The translations under genes and the position numbers were made by a program. From Polaromonas sp. P2-4 (lineage in GTDB: Bacteria; Pseudomonadota; Gammaproteobacteria; Burkholderiales; Burkholderiaceae_C), in the NCBI GenBank assembly GCA_024703855.1, contig CP087965.1, forward strand, positions 1,310,001-1,374,000: 64,000 nt of DNA. Reading direction: 5' to 3'. Below the pieces are notes generated by a model. The model did not search any database. It had not been told where the DNA came from and saw nothing but the letters and a program-made list of their open reading frames with translations. Of this stretch, positions 41,724 through 52,034 are shown in pieces. Within the stretch, counting starts at the first letter, position 1; each line of letters opens with the position of its first letter.

Positions 41724-42335
41724 TTACTTGCGCATGACCTTTTCGGAAGGTGTCAGTGCTTCAATGTAAGCGGGGCGCGAAAAAATACGCTCGGCGTACT
41801 TGAGCAGCGGCGCAGCATTTTTCGACAGGTCGATGTCGTAGTAATCCAGACGCCAGAGCAGCGGTGCAATCGCCACGTCCAGCATGGAGAAGTTGTCGCC
41901 CAGCATGAACTTGTTTTTCAAAAAGATCGGGGCGAGCTGCGTCAAACGGTCACGAATGTGGGAGCGGGCTTTTTCCAGCGCCTTTTCGTTGCCCTTGGAA
42001 GCGCGGGACTCCAGCGTGTTGACGTGAACGAACAATTCTTTTTCGAAGTTCAGCAAAAACAGGCGAACACGTGCGCGGTCAACCGGGTCACCGGGCATGA
42101 GCTGCGGGTGCGGGAAACGCTCGTCGATGTATTCGTTGATGATGTTCGACTCGTACAGGATCAGGTCGCGCTCGACCAGAATCGGCACCTGGCCGTACGG
42201 GTTCATTACGTTGATGTCTTCGGGCTTGTTGTACAGATCCACGTCACGGATTTCGAAATCCATACCTTTTTCAAACAGCACAAAACGGCAGCGGTGCGAG
42301 AAAGGGCAGGTTGTGCCTGAATAAAGGACCATCAT
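41724..42335 (-). CDS. sspA: Stringent starvation protein A
   Basis: SspA is a glutathione-S-transferase-fold protein that binds RNA polymerase under starvation stress. The protein is 203 residues. The thioredoxin-like N-terminal half has MVLYSGTTCPFSHRCRFVLFEKGM and NPYGQVPILVERD, ILYESNIINEYI; the C-terminal half is helical. The frame is intact. It lies downstream of petABC, the normal betaproteobacterial order. Confidence 0.93.
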   Translation of the reverse strand: MMVLYSGTTCPFSHRCRFVLFEKGMDFEIRDVDLYNKPEDINVMNPYGQVPILVERDLILYESNIINEYIDERFPHPQLMPGDPVDRARVRLFLLNFEKELFVHVNTLESRASKGNEKALEKARSHIRDRLTQLAPIFLKNKFMLGDNFSMLDVAIAPLLWRLDYYDIDLSKNAAPLLKYAERIFSRPAYIEALTPSEKVMRK

Positions 42336-42420
42336 GATTCGGAACTCCTAAATGCAAAGGAGTGGATACATTGAAAGCATCCACTCCGAAGGTGCCGGGA
42401 AGCAAGTCCCGGCGAAAAAA

Positions 42421-43176
42421 TTACTTGACGTCTTTCCAGAACGCCGCATTCAGGCGCCAGGTCATAAAGCTCAAGCAGAGAAGAAAAATCAGCACCCACA
42501 CGCCGATGCGAACACGGCTGTTCTGGGCCGGCTCGCCCATCCACTGAAGATAACCCACGAGGTCGCCCATGGCCTGGTCGTATTGCAGCGGCGTCATGCT
42601 GCCGGGCGTGACCTGTTGCCAGCCTTTGAAGATGGCAACCTTGTGACCATGCTCTTCTTTCTCGAAGTACACCGGCTTGCGTTCACCCTGCAGCTCCCAC
42701 AGCACATGCGGCATCGCCACACTGGGGAAGGCCAGGTTGTTCCAGCCCGTGGCCTTGGTCTCGTCGCGGTAGTAGGTGCGCAGGTAGGTGTAGAGGTAGT
42801 CAGCACCGGTGCCTTGTGCGCTTGCGCGCGAGCGGGCAATCACCGTCAGATCGGGTGGGTTACCGCCAAACCAGTCTTTGGCCTGTTTCGGATCGATCGC
42901 GGCCTTCATGGTCTCACCGACTTTTTCGGTGGTGAAGAGCAGGTTGTCCTTGATCTGCTGGTCGGTCAGTTCGAGGTCCTTGAGGCGGTTGAAACGCATG
43001 TAGGCTGCCGAGTGGCAGTTCAGGCAGTAGTTGACGAACAGCTTGGCACCGTTTTGCAGGGCCGCCATGTCAGTGGTCTTGTTGGGTGCCTTGTCCCAGA
43101 CAATGCCACCTTCCGAGGCCTGGGCACCGGCCACCAGGCCGACCGCGGTAATCAGAGCGAGGATCAGTTTTTTCAT
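42421..43176 (-). CDS. petC: Cytochrome c1 of the bc1 complex
   Basis: This periplasmic haem protein of the ubiquinol-cytochrome c reductase has 251 residues. A signal peptide (residues 1-20, ending AGAQAS) is followed by the haem site CLNCH near 51-55, an axial Met region in FPSVAMPHVLWE, and a C-terminal transmembrane anchor (about 225-245). The frame is intact. It lies 17 bp after petB. Confidence 0.95.
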   Translation of the reverse strand: MKKLILALITAVGLVAGAQASEGGIVWDKAPNKTTDMAALQNGAKLFVNYCLNCHSAAYMRFNRLKDLELTDQQIKDNLLFTTEKVGETMKAAIDPKQAKDWFGGNPPDLTVIARSRASAQGTGADYLYTYLRTYYRDETKATGWNNLAFPSVAMPHVLWELQGERKPVYFEKEEHGHKVAIFKGWQQVTPGSMTPLQYDQAMGDLVGYLQWMGEPAQNSRVRIGVWVLIFLLCLSFMTWRLNAAFWKDVK

Positions 43177-43193
43177 TGTTGTAGGTCTCCGGC

Positions 43194-44603
43194 TCAGTGG
43201 GCGGCAAAATTCACGCGGTCAGGAACGGGCTTGAAAGTGCCCAGCCGGCTCCACCAGGGCATCAAGAGGAAGAAGCCAAAGTAGAACAGGGTACCGACCT
43301 GCGACACACGCTCGCCGATGGGGGACGGTGGCTGCACGCCCAGGTAGCCGAGCACCAGGAAGTTGATCACGAAAATGAAGTAGAGGAACTTGTTCCAGCT
43401 CGGACGGTAGCGGATGGATTTGACTTCGCTCTTGTCCAGCCAGGGCAGAAAGAACAGGATGATGACGGCGCCGCCCATCACCAACACGCCCCAGAACTTG
43501 GCATCGGTCAGCAGCATGGCGGCCACTACCACAACGGCAGCAGCGACGATGAGCGCCTTGAACAGGTTGGCGATTTTGGCTTTGACCACACCCAGCACCG
43601 CACCGCCCAGCACGCAGGCAATCAGCGCATACATCATCTCGCTGGTAATGGCACGCAGCATGGAGTAGTAGGGCGTGAAGTACCAGACCGGCGCAATGTG
43701 CGCAGGCGTTTTCAGTGGGTCAGCGGGAATGAAGTTGTTGTATTCGAGGAAGTAGCCACCGAACTCGGGCGCGAAGAAGATGATGGCGGTAAACACCATC
43801 AAAAACACGCTGACACCAAAGATGTCGTGCACGGTGTAGTAGGGATGAAAAGGAATGCCGTCCAGCGGATGGCCCTGAGCGTCTTTGGGCGCGTTAGGAC
43901 CCTTGATTTCCACGCCGTCGGGGTTGTTGGAGCCCACTTCATGCAGCGCAATGATGTGCGCTACCACCAGGCCCAGCAGCACCAGCGGCACGGCAATCAC
44001 GTGGAAGGCAAAAAAGCGGTTCAACGTGGCATCGCCGACCACGTAGTCGCCGCGAATCAGCAGCGCCAGATCGGGGCCGATGAAGGGAATGGCGGCAAAC
44101 AGGTTGACGATCACCTGGGCGCCCCAGTAGCTCATCTGGCCCCATGGCAGCAGGTAGCCCATGAAGGCTTCGGCCATCAGGCACAGGAAAATTGCGCAGC
44201 CGAAAATCCAGACCAGCTCGCGCGGCTTGCGGTAGCTGCCGTAGATCAGGCCGCGGAACATGTGCAGGTAAACCACCACAAAGAAGGCGGAAGCACCGGT
44301 GGAATGCATGTAACGGATCAGCCAGCCCCAGGGCACGTCGCGCATGATGTACTCGACCGAACCAAACGCCAACGCCGCATCGGGCTTGTAGTGCATGGTC
44401 AGGAAAATGCCGGTGACGATCTGGATCACCAGCACCAGCATGGCCAGCGAGCCGAAGATGTACCAGAAGTTGAAGTTCTTGGGCGCGTAGTACTCGCTCA
44501 TGTGCTCTTTGTAGAGCTGGGTCGCCGGGAAGCGGTTGTCGACCCAGTTCATCACCTTGGCGGCGAGCGGGGCATCGGGGGAAATTTCTTTGAATTCAGC
44601 CAT
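43194..44603 (-). CDS. petB: Cytochrome b of the bc1 complex
   Basis: The membrane-embedded subunit that oxidises ubiquinol and carries two b haems, 469 residues. Haem-ligating His pairs are in helices B (HSTGASAFFVVVYLHMFRG) and D (FFAFHVIAVPLVLLGLVVAH). The Qo-site PEFGG-type motif appears as FAPEFGGYF. It is longer than the mitochondrial type through additional C-terminal helices. The frame is intact. It lies between petA and petC. Confidence 0.96.
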   Translation of the reverse strand: MAEFKEISPDAPLAAKVMNWVDNRFPATQLYKEHMSEYYAPKNFNFWYIFGSLAMLVLVIQIVTGIFLTMHYKPDAALAFGSVEYIMRDVPWGWLIRYMHSTGASAFFVVVYLHMFRGLIYGSYRKPRELVWIFGCAIFLCLMAEAFMGYLLPWGQMSYWGAQVIVNLFAAIPFIGPDLALLIRGDYVVGDATLNRFFAFHVIAVPLVLLGLVVAHIIALHEVGSNNPDGVEIKGPNAPKDAQGHPLDGIPFHPYYTVHDIFGVSVFLMVFTAIIFFAPEFGGYFLEYNNFIPADPLKTPAHIAPVWYFTPYYSMLRAITSEMMYALIACVLGGAVLGVVKAKIANLFKALIVAAAVVVVAAMLLTDAKFWGVLVMGGAVIILFFLPWLDKSEVKSIRYRPSWNKFLYFIFVINFLVLGYLGVQPPSPIGERVSQVGTLFYFGFFLLMPWWSRLGTFKPVPDRVNFAAH

Positions 44604-44715
44604 AACTGATCCTGGTTCGGTGGGGTTCTGTGGCGAGCGCTTGTACGGTCGTGAAACGGGACGCCAAGCGCTGGCTGCAAGGTCTTGTGAAGGAGCTCAG
44701 GGGATTGAAGCGCCT

Positions 44716-45342
44716 TCAGGCCTTTTTATCTTCACCAATCAGCAGGCGGGTGTCTGACAGGTACATATGCGGCGGCACTTCCAAGTTGTCGGGCGCAGGC
44801 TTGTTTTTGTAGACGCGGCCGGCAATGTCGAAGGTGGAGCCGTGGCAGGGGCAAAGAAAGCCGCCCGCCCAGTCGTCCGGCAGCGAAGGCTGGGCACCGG
44901 TCTGAAACTTGTCGGAAGGCGAGCAGCCCAGGTGTGAGCAGATGCCCACCACCACCAGCGTTTCGGGTTTGATGGAACGGTTTTCGTTGCGGGCGTATTC
45001 GGGCGTCAATTCATCCGGTTTGCGCTCGGATTTGGGGTCGGCCAGCAAGGCATCGACCTTGGGCAGGGAGGCGAGCTGCTCGGGGGTACGCTTGACGATC
45101 CACACCGGCTTGCCGCGCCACTCGACCGTGATTTTTTCACCGGGTTTGATGCCCGAAATATCAACTTCAATGGCAGCACCGGCGGCTTTGGCTTTTTCGG
45201 AGGGTTGAAAGGTGCTGACAAAGGGCACGGCAACGGCAGCAACGCCAGCGCCGCCAAAGGCGCAAGAAGCCACAATCCAGTTTCTTTTATCTTTATCTAC
45301 AGGGGCGCCGTGCGGCACACCGTTCACGCTTGCTTGGGTCAT
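44716..45342 (-). CDS. petA: Rieske iron-sulfur protein of the bc1 complex
   Basis: This protein of 208 residues carries the 2Fe-2S cluster with ligand motifs CSHLGC (near 144) and CPCHGS (near 168). The N-terminal DKDKRNWIVASCAFGGAGVA is the uncleaved Tat-type transmembrane anchor, although the twin-arginine is reduced to KR. The frame is intact. First gene of petABC. The 112-bp spacer before petB contains nothing I can assign. Confidence 0.95.
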   Translation of the reverse strand: MTQASVNGVPHGAPVDKDKRNWIVASCAFGGAGVAAVAVPFVSTFQPSEKAKAAGAAIEVDISGIKPGEKITVEWRGKPVWIVKRTPEQLASLPKVDALLADPKSERKPDELTPEYARNENRSIKPETLVVVGICSHLGCSPSDKFQTGAQPSLPDDWAGGFLCPCHGSTFDIAGRVYKNKPAPDNLEVPPHMYLSDTRLLIGEDKKA

Positions 45343-45621
45343 GAGAGTCCTTCAAGAGCTGGCTTGAAATAGGCATTTGAGGTCAACCCGTAATTGTAGC
45401 GGAGCGCGAAGTCGGTTTTCAAGGCGGCCTTCAAGACTCCGGGTGTGGGCTGTGTTGCCCCGCATGAATGAAATGCCGACTTTTCACGCGCTTGATGCCT
45501 GGCTTCAAGCCAAGCGGCAAAGAGGCTTGAAAAACAGCGCCAGCCCGCATAATCGCCCCTTGAAGCTCGTCAGACCGCCGGAATCGGATCCTCAATGACT
45601 TGACAACAAAAGGAGAAACCC

Positions 45622-46043
45622 ATGGGAATGATGCAGGAATTTAAAGAGTTTGCCGTCAAGGGCAATGTGATTGACCTGGCCGTCGGTGTCATCATTGGCG
45701 CGTCGTTCGGCAAGATCGTGGACTCCGTCGTCAGCGACCTGATCCTGCCCGTGGTGGGGGCCATCTTCGGCAAGCTTGATTTTTCCAACCTGTTTGTGGT
45801 GCTCGGCACGGCGCCCCCGGGCACGGCCAGCACACTGGATGCGCTGAAAAAGCCGGTGTTCCGGTGTTTGCTTATGGCAACTTCATCACCGTCGCCGTCA
45901 ACTTTGCGATCCTGGCCTTCATCATTTTTCTGATGGTCAAGCAGATTAACCGCCTCAAGCGCAGCCAGCCCGCGCCCGCCCCGGCCGCCACACCTGAAGA
46001 CGTACTGCTGCTGCGGGAAATTCGCGACAGCCTGAGAACATAA
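45622..46043 (+). CDS. mscL: Large-conductance mechanosensitive channel
   Basis: MscL opens under hypo-osmotic membrane tension. The protein is about 140 residues. The N-terminal helix and first transmembrane helix ([36 protein letters not shown]) are typical; the second helix is [20 protein letters not shown]; the tail binds in a bundle ([13 protein letters not shown]). The frame breaks near 45853 at AAAAAG/CC (one base missing). AAGGAG precedes the start at good spacing. The 279 bp upstream, between it and the divergent petA, hold no gene I can see. Confidence 0.93.
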
Positions 46044-46062
46044 ACTCCTTCCGGGCGAATTT

Positions 46063-46110
46063 GCTATCAATTAAATAGCTTCTTGCACCCGTTCTTATTG
46101 GGCTAGCGCC
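46063..46110 (+). repeat. 48-nt two-hairpin element between mscL and pdxA
   Basis: A near-consensus copy: GCTATCAATTAAATAGC, then CTTGCACCCGTTCTTATTGGGC and TAGCGCC. It sits between two convergent genes, where it could serve as a bidirectional 3' structure. Confidence 0.92.
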
Positions 46111-46134
46111 TGATTTTCTTTAAATTTTAGTTCG

Positions 46135-47172
46135 CTAACCAGCCAGCTGGCGCGCCATGCGAATGGCGGCCAGCAGGCTGGACGCATCGGCCTGGCCGGT
46201 GCCGGCAATGTCAAACGCCGTGCCGTGGTCAGGGCTGGTGCGCACCAGCGGCAGGCCCAGCGTCACGTTGACGCCCTGCTCCACCCCCAGGTATTTCACC
46301 GGAATCAGCCCCTGGTCGTGGTACATCGCCACCACCACGTCAAACTCGCCAGGCTTGGCCGGGGTGTTGCGGGCCCGCATGAACACCGTGTCGGGCGCAA
46401 AAGGGCCGCAGACATCCAGCCCTTCGGCCTTTGCAGCGGCGATGGCCGGGGCGATGATGGTCTGCTCTTCGCTGCCGAACAGCCCGCCCTCGCCGGCGTG
46501 GGGGTTCAGGCCGGCCACCGCAATGCGCGGCGGCCGTCCCAGACTCGCGCTCACGGCACTGTGCGTGATGCGCAGGGTTTGCAGCACGTTGTCAAACGTC
46601 ACCGCCTCGATGGCGCGCTTCAACGACATATGGATGCTCACCAACACGGTTTTCAGCTCGTCATTGGCCAGCATCATGCGCACCGGCACCTCGCTGACGG
46701 GCTTGCCCAGAAAGGCCGCGGCCTCGGCCTGCAGCATTTCGGTGTGGCCCGGAAAACCCGCCACCCAGCCGCCCGCAGCGGCCAGCGCCTCCTTGTGAAT
46801 CGGTGCCGTCACCATGCCCACGGCCTCGCCCGCCAGCACGGCGCGGGCCGCCCAGACAATGCAATCTGCCGCTGCTTTTCCAGCCAAATCGCTCACTAGC
46901 CCATACGGGACGGACGCAGTCAGCTCGCATTTTTGTAGCACGGCGATGCAGCGTGGCGGCACGGACGACACATCAGCCAGGGCCTGCAGCTGCGCCACCG
47001 GCAGCGCAAGAGGCGCCGCCACCAGCGCAGCAGCGCGCCGCAGCGTCGCCACGTCGCCCACCACCACGCAGCCCGCCATCTCGGCAGGCGCATCGCGAAA
47101 GGCCTTGGCGATGATTTCGGGGCCGATGCCGGCCGCGTCGCCCATGGTGATCAATAAAGGTTTGCGCTTCAT
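46135..47172 (-). CDS. pdxA: 4-hydroxythreonine-4-phosphate dehydrogenase
   Basis: PdxA oxidises 4-phosphohydroxy-threonine in pyridoxal phosphate synthesis. The protein is 345 residues and intact. Motifs: MGDAAGIGPEIIAKA at the N-terminus, GFPGHTEML, NPHAGEGGLFGSEE, YHDQGLIPVKYLG and [16 protein letters not shown], which include the metal-binding His residues. Its start overlaps the stop of the Nif3-like gene (ATGA). Confidence 0.93.
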   Translation of the reverse strand: MKRKPLLITMGDAAGIGPEIIAKAFRDAPAEMAGCVVVGDVATLRRAAALVAAPLALPVAQLQALADVSSVPPRCIAVLQKCELTASVPYGLVSDLAGKAAADCIVWAARAVLAGEAVGMVTAPIHKEALAAAGGWVAGFPGHTEMLQAEAAAFLGKPVSEVPVRMMLANDELKTVLVSIHMSLKRAIEAVTFDNVLQTLRITHSAVSASLGRPPRIAVAGLNPHAGEGGLFGSEEQTIIAPAIAAAKAEGLDVCGPFAPDTVFMRARNTPAKPGEFDVVVAMYHDQGLIPVKYLGVEQGVNVTLGLPLVRTSPDHGTAFDIAGTGQADASSLLAAIRMARQLAG

Positions 47173-47941
47173 GCCGGGTTGTCAATGTCGATGAACTGGT
47201 GGCCCAGGCGCAACTGCGCCGCCACATGGCCCGCCACGGCGGGTGCGCCTGTAACGCTCTGACGCATGGTGGCCGCAGGCAATAAAGGCCACGCCCATCT
47301 CGCGCGTAGTGGGCCTGCGGCTCGGAGATCTCGCCGGTGATGAAAGCATCGGCCCCCGCGGCAATGGCGGCTTCAAAGTAGCCTTGCGCCCCGCCGGTGC
47401 ACCATGCTATTTTTTTAATAGCTGAGTGCGCCCGTCCTACGTGGACTACAGGCCTATTTAATACATTTTTGACATGCTCAGCCAGCGCCGCCGCGTCGGC
47501 AAAGCTACCGCCATCTGCACTGGCGCCGATAAAACCCAAATCCTGCTCGCCAAACCGGGCGGTGGCCGTCAAACCCAGCTGCACGGCCAGTTGCGCATTG
47601 TTGCCCAGCTCGGGGTGCGCATCCAGCGGCAGATGGTAGGCGAACAGGTTGATGTCGTGGGCCAGCAGCAGCGCCAGGCGTTGCTTCATCCAGCCGACGA
47701 TCGGGCCATTGTTCCGGCCGTCCCAGCCGCGCCAGAACAGGCCGTGGTGCACAAAAATGGCATCGGCCTGCGCAGCAATGGCCGCTTCGATCAGCGCGCG
47801 GCTGGCCGTGACGCCGGAGACAATTTTGCGAATCTGCGCCCGCCCCTCAACCTGCAGGCCGTTGGGGCCGTAGTCCTTGAAGCGTTCGGGCTGCAACAGC
47901 GTGTCAAAGGCCTGCAGCAAATCCTGTCGGGTGATGGTCAT
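47169..47941 (-). CDS. Nif3-like (DUF34) dinuclear metal protein with a repeat-derived insert
   Basis: This is a YbgI/Nif3-family protein of about 257 residues with a dinuclear metal site: AIFVHHGLFW (HH ligands), YHLPLDAHPELGNN, and a C-terminal IACGHHASERYG. The E. coli homologue has been tied to GTP cyclohydrolase-type names, but the function is not settled. Two frame breaks lie near 47307 (a CG unit missing) and near 47263 (an extra A). A full 48-nt dispersed element lies inside the gene and encodes about 16 residues (PVVHVGRAHSAIKKIA) before the conserved WCTGGAQG. It overlaps pdxA by 4 bp. Confidence 0.88.
47406..47453 (+). repeat. 48-nt two-hairpin element, coding copy inside the Nif3-like gene
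   Basis: GCTATTTTTTTAATAGC, GCGCCCGTCC and CTACAGGC match the element over its whole 48 nt without gaps. It is antisense to the gene and is read in the same frame as the copy in the 96-residue membrane protein gene. The second hairpin is kept by the pair GTCC/GGAC. Confidence 0.85.
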
Positions 47942-48104
47942 GGGCTAATTGTCTCAGCTAAAAACGCGGTCAGGGGCTGGCCCACGCCTTGGACATGAAG
48001 GACAATTCGACGGATGCAGCATGCGCGCCCAGCGGGTAGCGCAAAATCCAATATATAGGCATTAACGCCCCTGTTCCCTGCCCTTTTTCCACCTGGTTTT
48101 ACCC

Positions 48105-49263
<1,159 letters not shown>

Positions 49264-49283
49264 TTTGTTGAGGGTGCCAAGTC

Positions 49284-49331
49284 GCTATTAATTCAATAGC
49301 TTCTTGCCCCCGTATTCATTGGGCTGGAAGC
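49284..49331 (+). repeat. 48-nt two-hairpin element between the DegS-like gene and tatC
   Basis: GCTATTAATTCAATAGC, then CTTGCCCCCGTATTCATTGGGC and TGGAAGC. It starts 20 nt after the protease stop, between convergent genes. Confidence 0.92.
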
Positions 49332-49367
49332 CGATTTAATGTACAAACCGAAGCCAGCGCAGGCGCC

Positions 49368-50167
49368 TCAGGGTTTGGCGCTTTCGGCTTCGGTTTCGGT
49401 TTCCGGGGCTTTGGTGTGCTTGACGAACACCTGCGCGGCCAGAATGCCGATCTCATACAACCCACCCACCACGGCCAGCAGCATGAGCATGGAGCCCGCA
49501 TCTGGCGGCGTAACCAGCGCGGTGCCAATGGCGGCAAGCACCCAAAAATAACCACGGTACTGACGCAGCTGGGCGACGGTGAGCACGCCCATGCGCACCA
49601 GCAAAATGACGGCAATCGGCACCTCGAACGCCAGGCCAAACGCCAGGAACATGCCCAGCACAAAGTTGAGGTATTCCTCAATGTCTGGCGCGGCGGTGAT
49701 CGACTTGGGGGCAAAGCTCTGGATGAAACTGAAGACCTGGCCAAACACCACGTAATAACAAAAAGCCACACCGAAAAAAACAGCAGGGTGCTCGACACCA
49801 CCAGCGGCATGACCAGTTTTTTCTCGTGCGAATAGAGACCTGGCGCCACAAAGGCCCACACCTGGTAGAGCACGACGGGCAGCGCAATCATGAAGGCCGC
49901 CATGAAAAGAATCTTGATCGGCACCACAAACGGCGAGATCACGTTGGTGGCAATCAGGGTGGCGCCCTTGGGCAACGTGGCCACCAGCAGGCGCAGCCAA
50001 TATGTCATACAACGCGCCTGGCCCCGGAAAAAGGCCAGCACGACGGCCGCGATGCCGACGGCAATCACCGCCTTGATCATCCGGTCGCGCAGCTCCATCA
50101 GGTGCTGCACAAAAGGCTGCTCGGTGCCCGCGAGTTCGTCGGGCTTGTCGGTATGGGGGTCAGACAT
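49368..50167 (-). CDS. tatC: Sec-independent protein translocase TatC
   Basis: TatC is the core receptor of the twin-arginine export system, about 266 residues with six transmembrane helices. Landmarks: the N-terminal FVQHLMELRDRMIKA, the first periplasmic loop with LPKGATLIATNVISPF, and the segment FVAPGLYSHEKKLV. Three frame breaks are present, two nearly compensating near 50028 and 49993 (FFPGPGALYDILAAPLVA expected) and one near 49776 (a T run one short). I start at 50167 (MSDPHTDKPDELAG). A longer frame upstream runs through an interspersed repeat and is rejected. Confidence 0.92.
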
Positions 50168-50193
50168 TAAGGCTTTAAGCGGGAGTTGGGTTA

Positions 50194-50260
50194 CGTTCGC
50201 CCTGAGCTTGTCGAAGGGCTTGGCTAGCATGCAGAGGCTTCGACAAGCTCAGCCCGAACG
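50194..50260. repeat. Interspersed inverted repeat upstream of tatC
   Basis: CCCTGAGCTTGTCGAAGGG and CTTCGACAAGCTCAGCCC face each other over a short spacer, with outer arms CGTTCG and CGAACGG, giving a long imperfect hairpin in the tatB-tatC spacer. This sequence type is widespread in bacterial genomes. Translated, it produces the artefact FDKLRAN. A single diverged half occurs near 30882. Confidence 0.85.
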
Positions 50261-50282
50261 GACTGGAAACCCCAGTATCAGA

Positions 50283-50744
50283 TCAATTGTGTTTGGGCGG
50301 ACGAAAACGCGCCACGCGGGCAGCCCCCGACTGCGCCTTGGTACGCACGCCTGAACGGGCCTTGTACCACTGTGGTGTCGCGCCGGTTTTCAGCCGCCAG
50401 TTCTTTTTCGGGTGCTTGTATTCGGGAAAGATCACCATGCCAGGCAACTCGCCGGTGGAATCCGTGGCCGTGGTTTCAGACCATGATTTTTCAAAATCAC
50501 TGGCATTGGTCTGAATCGAATTTTCAACGTCGTGGGCAGCCCCTTCGACGGTGTCTTTCATTTTTTTAAGCTCATCGAGCTCCATGGAACGACTGACTTC
50601 CTGCTTCACGTCGGCCACGTAGCGTTGCGCCTTGCCCAACAGGGTGCCCACGGTGCGCGCCACACGCGGCAGCTTTTCCGGGCCGATGACGATCAACGCC
50701 ACGGCACCGATCAGCGCCATTTTGGAGATGCCGAGATCAATCAT
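50283..50744 (-). CDS. tatB: Sec-independent protein translocase TatB
   Basis: TatB forms the substrate receptor with TatC. The protein is 153 residues: an N-terminal membrane helix ([20 protein letters not shown]) with the conserved GPEKLPR, an amphipathic helix, and a variable tail. The frame is intact. It is separated from tatA by a GC-rich 3'-end repeat and from tatC by an interspersed inverted repeat. Confidence 0.93.
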   Translation of the reverse strand: MIDLGISKMALIGAVALIVIGPEKLPRVARTVGTLLGKAQRYVADVKQEVSRSMELDELKKMKDTVEGAAHDVENSIQTNASDFEKSWSETTATDSTGELPGMVIFPEYKHPKKNWRLKTGATPQWYKARSGVRTKAQSGAARVARFRPPKHN

Positions 50745-50796
50745 GGGGCATCAGGCCACAACGCATTGCGACAAGCGCAGACATGCAATTTCCCGC

Positions 50797-50882
50797 CGGG
50801 CAGCCCCAAGGCGGAACAGCCCCCTTCGTAAGGAAAGGGGCAGCGCACCGCCGAAGGCACGCGAAGCGACAAGCGTGGGGGC
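50797..50882 (-). repeat. GC-rich 3'-end repeat between tatA and tatB
   Basis: On the minus strand it begins GCCCCCACGCTTGTCGCTTC about 9 nt after the tatA stop and ends near CTTGGGGCTGCCC. The middle palindrome is altered (CCCCTTTCC around AAGGGGGC), making it the most diverged unit of the family. Confidence 0.82.
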
Positions 50883-50891
50883 AGCATTGCT

Positions 50892-51136
50892 TCAGGACTT
50901 CTGCTTGGCTTCGACGTCGATGGTGGTCTTGTCGGCCGCCTGGGCATTGGTGACCTGGCCGGCAGGGGCAGCAGGCTTGTCGTCAGCAGCAGCTTGCCCG
51001 CCCTCTTTCATGCCGTCCTTGAAACCCTTGACGGCGCCACCGAGGTCACTGCCCATGTTTCTGAGTTTTTGGTGCCGAACACCATCACCACAATCAACAG
51101 CACGATCAACCAGTGCCAAATGGAAAGTCCACCCAT
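50892..51136 (-). CDS. tatA: Sec-independent protein translocase TatA
   Basis: TatA assembles the variable-size export pore. The corrected length is about 81 residues: [20 protein letters not shown] is the membrane helix, then the hinge [20 protein letters not shown] and an amphipathic helix. The frame breaks near 51068, where an A run is one short at TKKL. The ATG at 51136 is the conserved start. Gene order is hinT-tatA-tatB-tatC on the minus strand. Confidence 0.93.
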
Positions 51137-51257
51137 GATTTACTCCTAATCTGTAACGGCAAAAATTGCCGGTTTGCACACAACTGTATTGATTCTAAAG
51201 GCCCCACATGTCACAGGCGTTGATTACACCTGTTTGCGTGCGGGTTGTGCCGGCGAA

Positions 51258-51616
51258 TCAGCCTTTCAGCCAGGGCCTGGCACCGCCTATGACGTGAAGG
51301 TGCAGGTGATGCACTTCCTGGCCGCCTTCGGCCCCGGTATTGGTCATGATGCGAAACCCCCAGCCGGGTAGGGATTGCAGCCTAGCTCCTGTGCCAGCTT
51401 GGGGGCCAGCACCATCATGCGCCCCAGCAGCGCTTCGTGCTCTGGCCCGACCTGCGCCATGGACGGAATGTGCGCCTTCGGAATCATCAAAAAGTGCACC
51501 GGTGCCCAGGGGTGGAGGTCATGGAACACGAACAATTCGTCGTCTTCATACACCTTGCGGCTGGGAATCGTGCCGGCGGCGATTTTGCAGAAAATGCAGT
51601 GGTCTGAGTGGCTCAT
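51258..51616 (-). CDS. hinT: HIT-family nucleotide hydrolase (HinT)
   Basis: This histidine-triad purine nucleoside phosphoramidase has about 119 residues. It begins with IFCKIAAGTIPS and carries WAPVHFLMIPKAHIPS; the active-site triad reads HHLHVHVIGG. The frame breaks near 51348, where a CC is reduced to C (GGFRIMTNTG expected), so the triad lies in the second frame. It sits between the DUF4870-like gene and tatA, a common place in this group. Confidence 0.92.
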
Positions 51617-51647
51617 GCGGGTCGTTCAGGATGGGGGAATGTGAAGT

Positions 51648-51998
51648 TCAGGCCGGCCGCTCGCGGTTAAAGTGCATCCAGCCCCGGATGCAGCGGTACA
51701 AATACCAGAGCCAGACAATGCCGTAGGCAATCGCGCCCGGCAGCACCAGCAGCAGCCACAGGGGTGACAGCAGCACCAGCCATGCCAGCGTCCACCAGAA
51801 AGTGCGAATCATGTAACTGTGGTGGTCGATGTAGAGCAGGTCCGACTCGTCCGCCCGCCGGATGTAGTTGATGATGAGTGCAATCACCGCAAAAACGCCG
51901 CCGCTGAACCAGGCCAGCGTGTGCAGGCCGTACAGCACATGCATGATGGTGCGGTCGTTGTCATTCTTGATTTCAAACTCACCCAGATCGGTTTGCAT
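51648..51998 (-). CDS. DUF4870-like inner-membrane protein
   Basis: The protein has 116 residues with three hydrophobic segments (about 22-46, 66-84, 86-105) and a short charged N-terminus. It ends RCIRGWMHFNRERPA. I think it belongs to the DUF4870 group of small membrane proteins, with unknown function. It lies between hisE and hinT on the same strand with a 36-bp gap to the corrected hisE stop and is probably in the same transcript. The frame is intact. Confidence 0.7.
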   Translation of the reverse strand: MQTDLGEFEIKNDNDRTIMHVLYGLHTLAWFSGGVFAVIALIINYIRRADESDLLYIDHHSYMIRTFWWTLAWLVLLSPLWLLLVLPGAIAYGIVWLWYLYRCIRGWMHFNRERPA

Positions 51999-52034
51999 GG
52001 TTCAGGCTCCTGTCAACAAAAAACGGCGGGCGAT

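Noticed and set aside
43197..44609. A 470-codon open frame on the plus strand opposite cytochrome b
   Set aside because: It is antisense to petB, low in normal composition (His/Gln/Asp-rich) and has no recognisable domain; a mirror of biased codon use in GC-rich DNA.
50168..50230. N-terminal extension of tatC beginning MLAKPFDKLRAN
   Set aside because: FDKLRAN is the usual translation artefact of the interspersed CTTGTCGAAGG repeat. The conserved protein starts at 50167.
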